Assembly (NCBI GenBank): GCA_021772515.1
Contig: JAJFLU010000008.1
Span: forward strand, 1-35,307
Length of the DNA stretch: 35,307 nt
Direction: 5' to 3'
Source: Opitutales bacterium
GTDB lineage: Bacteria; Verrucomicrobiota; Verrucomicrobiia; Opitutales; UBA2987
This document shows positions 33,347-35,307 of the stretch, one piece after another (position 1 is the stretch's first letter; each line of letters opens with the position of its first letter). The position numbers and the translations under genes were made by a program. The notes below the pieces were generated by a model. It did not search any database, was not told the origin of the DNA, and saw only the letters and a list, made by a program, of their open reading frames with translations.

Positions 33347-33972
33347 CCTGCCACCAATTGTTTCTCGATTAGGCGGGAAAGAGCATTGAAGCTGTTTTCC
33401 TCGAAAAGTAGTATGAAATAGCCGCTCAGGTTTTCCTCTCCTATGCTCAAGGTTGCCCGCACCAGAATGATGAAAGATTTATTCGGCTGAATGATGTCCG
33501 AAACCAGGTCGGTTATCCCATTGGACCCTTTCATCTGGAGAATCGGCAAATCATACCGCAAATGAGTCTCCAGCATATTGGCCAAAGTGCCCACCACGCT
33601 CCCTATCATGATGTTTCCGGTTTCCAGAAGCGCCATCTGCTCGATCGGCCCAAAGGCGTCTTGCTCACGCGGCTCCCCCATAAGCATTACAGCCAGTCGT
33701 AAGGCGCCGCTCTTGTTAATTACGAGCAAACCCTGCCCGGATATTTCCTCTCCCGTAAAGACCTGATTGATCCTGACCGAGGTAATTGGCTCGAGTTCCC
33801 TGACCTGCTCAAGAGTCCCCGGATCAAATATCTCCAGACTGGGCACAGAAATTGTCACGATTCGCTCGGTCAACGCCGATAAATCCGCCGCCGCTTTTCC
33901 CAACCCGATATTGGTAATTTCGACAAAAGCCTCCCGCAGGTTTTCATGAAAAACTGGCCGCTCCATCTTCAT
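33343..33972 (-). CDS. CheC-like response-regulator phosphatase
   Basis: A 209-residue CheC/CheX/FliY-type protein. It has two active-site-like helices: VEITNIGLGKAAADLSAL (E18-x-x-N21) and ALLETGNIMIGSVVGTLANM (E117-x-x-N120). Both keep the Glu and Asn used by CheC to dephosphorylate CheY. The ATG overlaps the stop of the CheY-like gene (ATGA), and its own stop overlaps the kinase start. Its natural target is most likely the adjacent stand-alone receiver. No CheD, CheA or chemoreceptor gene is visible nearby, so a role outside motility is possible. Confidence 0.87.
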   Translation of the reverse strand: MKMERPVFHENLREAFVEITNIGLGKAAADLSALTERIVTISVPSLEIFDPGTLEQVRELEPITSVRINQVFTGEEISGQGLLVINKSGALRLAVMLMGEPREQDAFGPIEQMALLETGNIMIGSVVGTLANMLETHLRYDLPILQMKGSNGITDLVSDIIQPNKSFIILVRATLSIGEENLSGYFILLFEENSFNALSRLIEKQLVAG

Positions 33973-34328
33973 AACCCCAAATCAACTAACATGCTCTCAA
34001 TCTTTTCCTCGCTGATCGGTTTTTCGACAAACCCGCAGCAGCCCAGCTCTCGGCATATGGTCTGTGTGCCTTCCTGGATGTCGGCAGTTAAAATTACGAT
34101 TGGCGCCTGAAAATCGAATTCCCTCAGATGCTTCAGCACCCATATCCCATTGAGCTTTGGCATCACAATGTCCAATGTGATAAAATCCACTTCCTCGCCG
34201 GGCAATCGCTTCAGGGCAACTTTGCCGTCGCCACATTCGACAAAGGAGGCATCAGGGAAAAAGCGGTTCAAGCATGACTTGAGCCGATCTCGAGCAAAGC
34301 TCGAATCATCCACGATACCGATTTTCAT
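33969..34328 (-). CDS. CheY-like single-domain response regulator
   Basis: A 119-residue receiver domain without an output domain. It begins MKIGIVDDSSFARDRLKSCL (acidic pair D7, D8). The phosphoacceptor is D53 in TLDIVMPKLNG, T81 is in VILTAD, and K103 is in VEKP. The frame is open upstream to 34382, but the domain starts at the ATG at 34328. It is the first gene of the operon with CheC and a hybrid kinase. The phosphorylated form presumably signals by protein binding, and the adjacent CheC would reset it. The 300 bases from here to the globin gene show no further gene. Confidence 0.92.
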   Translation of the reverse strand: MKIGIVDDSSFARDRLKSCLNRFFPDASFVECGDGKVALKRLPGEEVDFITLDIVMPKLNGIWVLKHLREFDFQAPIVILTADIQEGTQTICRELGCCGFVEKPISEEKIESMLVDLGL

Positions 34329-34635
34329 GATTGGGTCTAAATTTCCTAATTGCTTACTAATTCGTACACGGACAACCGCCATGGTTGTCGGTCTGGGTCA
34401 TAAATAAAACTGCTACCCATTATTATTAATTCGCATGAGGCACGTCCGACTTTAACTCCAGAGGCCGAAAATGTATTCAATGTACGGAAAATTTGGCCCG
34501 AACCTCATTTTTAGGGAAATTTTCTAAATTGTAGAACCGGGGAGACGACTTTAATGGCAAAAATCTGAACTACAGAAATTCGTTACCAAACATTGAACTA
34601 TCAAACTTACACAAATCCACAGGAGAATATCCATT

Positions 34636-35058
34636 ATGACACCTGAACAAATCTCACTCGTAAAAGAGAGTTTCAAAAAAGTTGAACCCATCGCTGAAAC
34701 CGCGGCTGGCTTATTCTATGGCCGCCTGTTCGAAATCGCTCCCGGCGTTAAGCCTTTGTTCAAGACCGAAACCGCCGTCCAGGGTCGCAAATTGATGGCC
34801 AGTCTGGCCTTCGTGGTAAAAAATCTCGAATCTCCGGATGTTCTCGTGCCAGTGGTTGAAAAAATGGGCCGCAAGCACGTTGAATACGGAGCCAAAGAGG
34901 AGCATTACCCGATTGTCGGGCAAGCCCTCCTCTGGACCCTCCAGCAAGGTCTTGGCGAGGCATTCACAAAACCCGTCCAGGAAGCTTGGGAAGAAGCCTA
35001 CGGTCTCCTCGCCAGCGTAATGATAACCGCCGCCGATTCCATTACCAAAGCCGCCTGA
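34636..35058 (+). CDS. Single-domain bacterial globin
   Basis: A 140-residue haem protein of the Vitreoscilla-haemoglobin/flavohaemoglobin globin type, without a reductase domain. The proximal histidine is H81 in GRKHVEYG. Distal-side residues are probably Y28 (B10, in LFYGRLFEIAP) and Q49 (E7, in AVQGRKLM). F42 in KPLFK fits the conserved CD1 phenylalanine. YPIVGQALLWTLQQGLG is the usual G-helix region. It would bind oxygen or nitric oxide in the cytoplasm. The ATG at 34636 has a clear AGGAG upstream (34621-34625). The gene is monocistronic and divergent from the CheY operon. No FNR- or NsrR-type site is obvious. Confidence 0.93.
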   Translation: MTPEQISLVKESFKKVEPIAETAAGLFYGRLFEIAPGVKPLFKTETAVQGRKLMASLAFVVKNLESPDVLVPVVEKMGRKHVEYGAKEEHYPIVGQALLWTLQQGLGEAFTKPVQEAWEEAYGLLASVMITAADSITKAA

Positions 35059-35182
35059 AATAAAACATATTACCTGCTGAAATGCCGCGAATTAGAGGCC
35101 GTATTTCGATAATCTTCCTCTCCGTCTTTCTCTTTCTCTTCTATTCGTTTGGTAGTAACAATTTACAGAGGAAGCAATTGTG

Positions 35183-35307
35183 TCATGATGCAAGTGCTAA
35201 TTGGTGTTTTTTTAGCAGTGATTGCAGGTGTATGAGAATTTTTCTCATGGCCGCTACCAGGGCGCATTTGTATGGCTTGCCGCGTTCCATCAGCCCTTCG
35301 ACGTAGG
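35183..35307 (-). CDS. IS110-family transposase, C-terminal fragment
   Basis: A frame entering from the right edge reads [20 protein letters not shown] then [20 protein letters not shown], with a TGA stop at 35183-35185. 'L-x-x-x-G-K-P-x-K-x-A-L-x-A-x-M-R-K-(I/L)-L' is the characteristic C-terminus of IS110/IS1111-family DEDD transposases. Only 40 residues are visible, so integrity of the rest is unknown. The element's end must lie between the globin gene and here (35059-35182). IS110 ends have no long terminal inverted repeats, so the exact boundary cannot be set. Confidence 0.82.
   Translation of the reverse strand, partial: YVEGLMERGKPYKCALVAAMRKILIHLQSLLKKHQLALAS

Noticed and set aside
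35082..35306. Plus-strand frame at the right end with a hydrophobic start
   Set aside because: It is antisense to the IS110 transposase C-terminus, which is the clearly protein-like frame.

Overview
The window looks like a chromosomal piece of a Gram-negative bacterium of the PVC group, most likely Verrucomicrobiota. This is inferred from gene content only. The clues are a DUF2851 protein, a secreted protein ending in an Asp-rich 'DPDNDE...NLQEFAFGTNP' tail of the kind common in that phylum, a phytanoyl-CoA-dioxygenase-like remnant, and long intergenic tracts of decayed short repeats. I see no rRNA, tRNA or CRISPR. Most genes are housekeeping or small signalling genes, and both window ends cut through insertion sequences.

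Left part (1-8.8 kb): the 3' end of an IS3-family (IS150-group) element lies upstream of a gltX-glnS-adenosine deaminase operon. An AT-rich secreted protein gene follows, then about 1.2 kb of repeats, then an ABC-F ATPase. From 9 to 12.3 kb is a ribosome-maturation cluster: rlmN, a short SpoU/RlmB-like methyltransferase and a DeaD-type RNA helicase. From 12.4 to 15.6 kb, all on the minus strand, are a VOC protein, a family-4-like uracil-DNA glycosylase, a frameshifted dioxygenase remnant, a DUF2851 protein and a YacP-like NYN nuclease.

Middle (15.7-24.8 kb): a zinc alcohol dehydrogenase, a large MFS-HEAT fusion, then what reads as one integron gene cassette. The cassette (19289-19903) is bounded by two GTTATGC core sites and carries a small membrane-protein gene and a well-formed attC site of about 130 bp. 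No integrase gene is visible. After it come a HAD-IIA phosphatase, a second heptamer-repeat locus, a coiled-coil zinc-ribbon protein, a DinG-like helicase and a PP2C phosphatase.

Right part (24.8-35.3 kb): a sugar-nucleotidyltransferase-like gene, a GT1-like glycosyltransferase, a PPOX-fold protein and a beta-lactamase-fold protein with C-terminal membrane helices. Next are two exported paralogues with the Ser/His motifs of Sec11/SipW-type signal peptidases, on either side of a NarL-type response regulator. A tightly overlapping CheY-CheC-hybrid histidine kinase operon, a single-domain globin and the C-terminal end of an IS110-family transposase complete the window.

The observations most worth follow-up are the lone attC cassette, the two secreted Sec11-like proteins, the repeat tracts, and the CheY/CheC/kinase operon without visible chemoreceptor genes.
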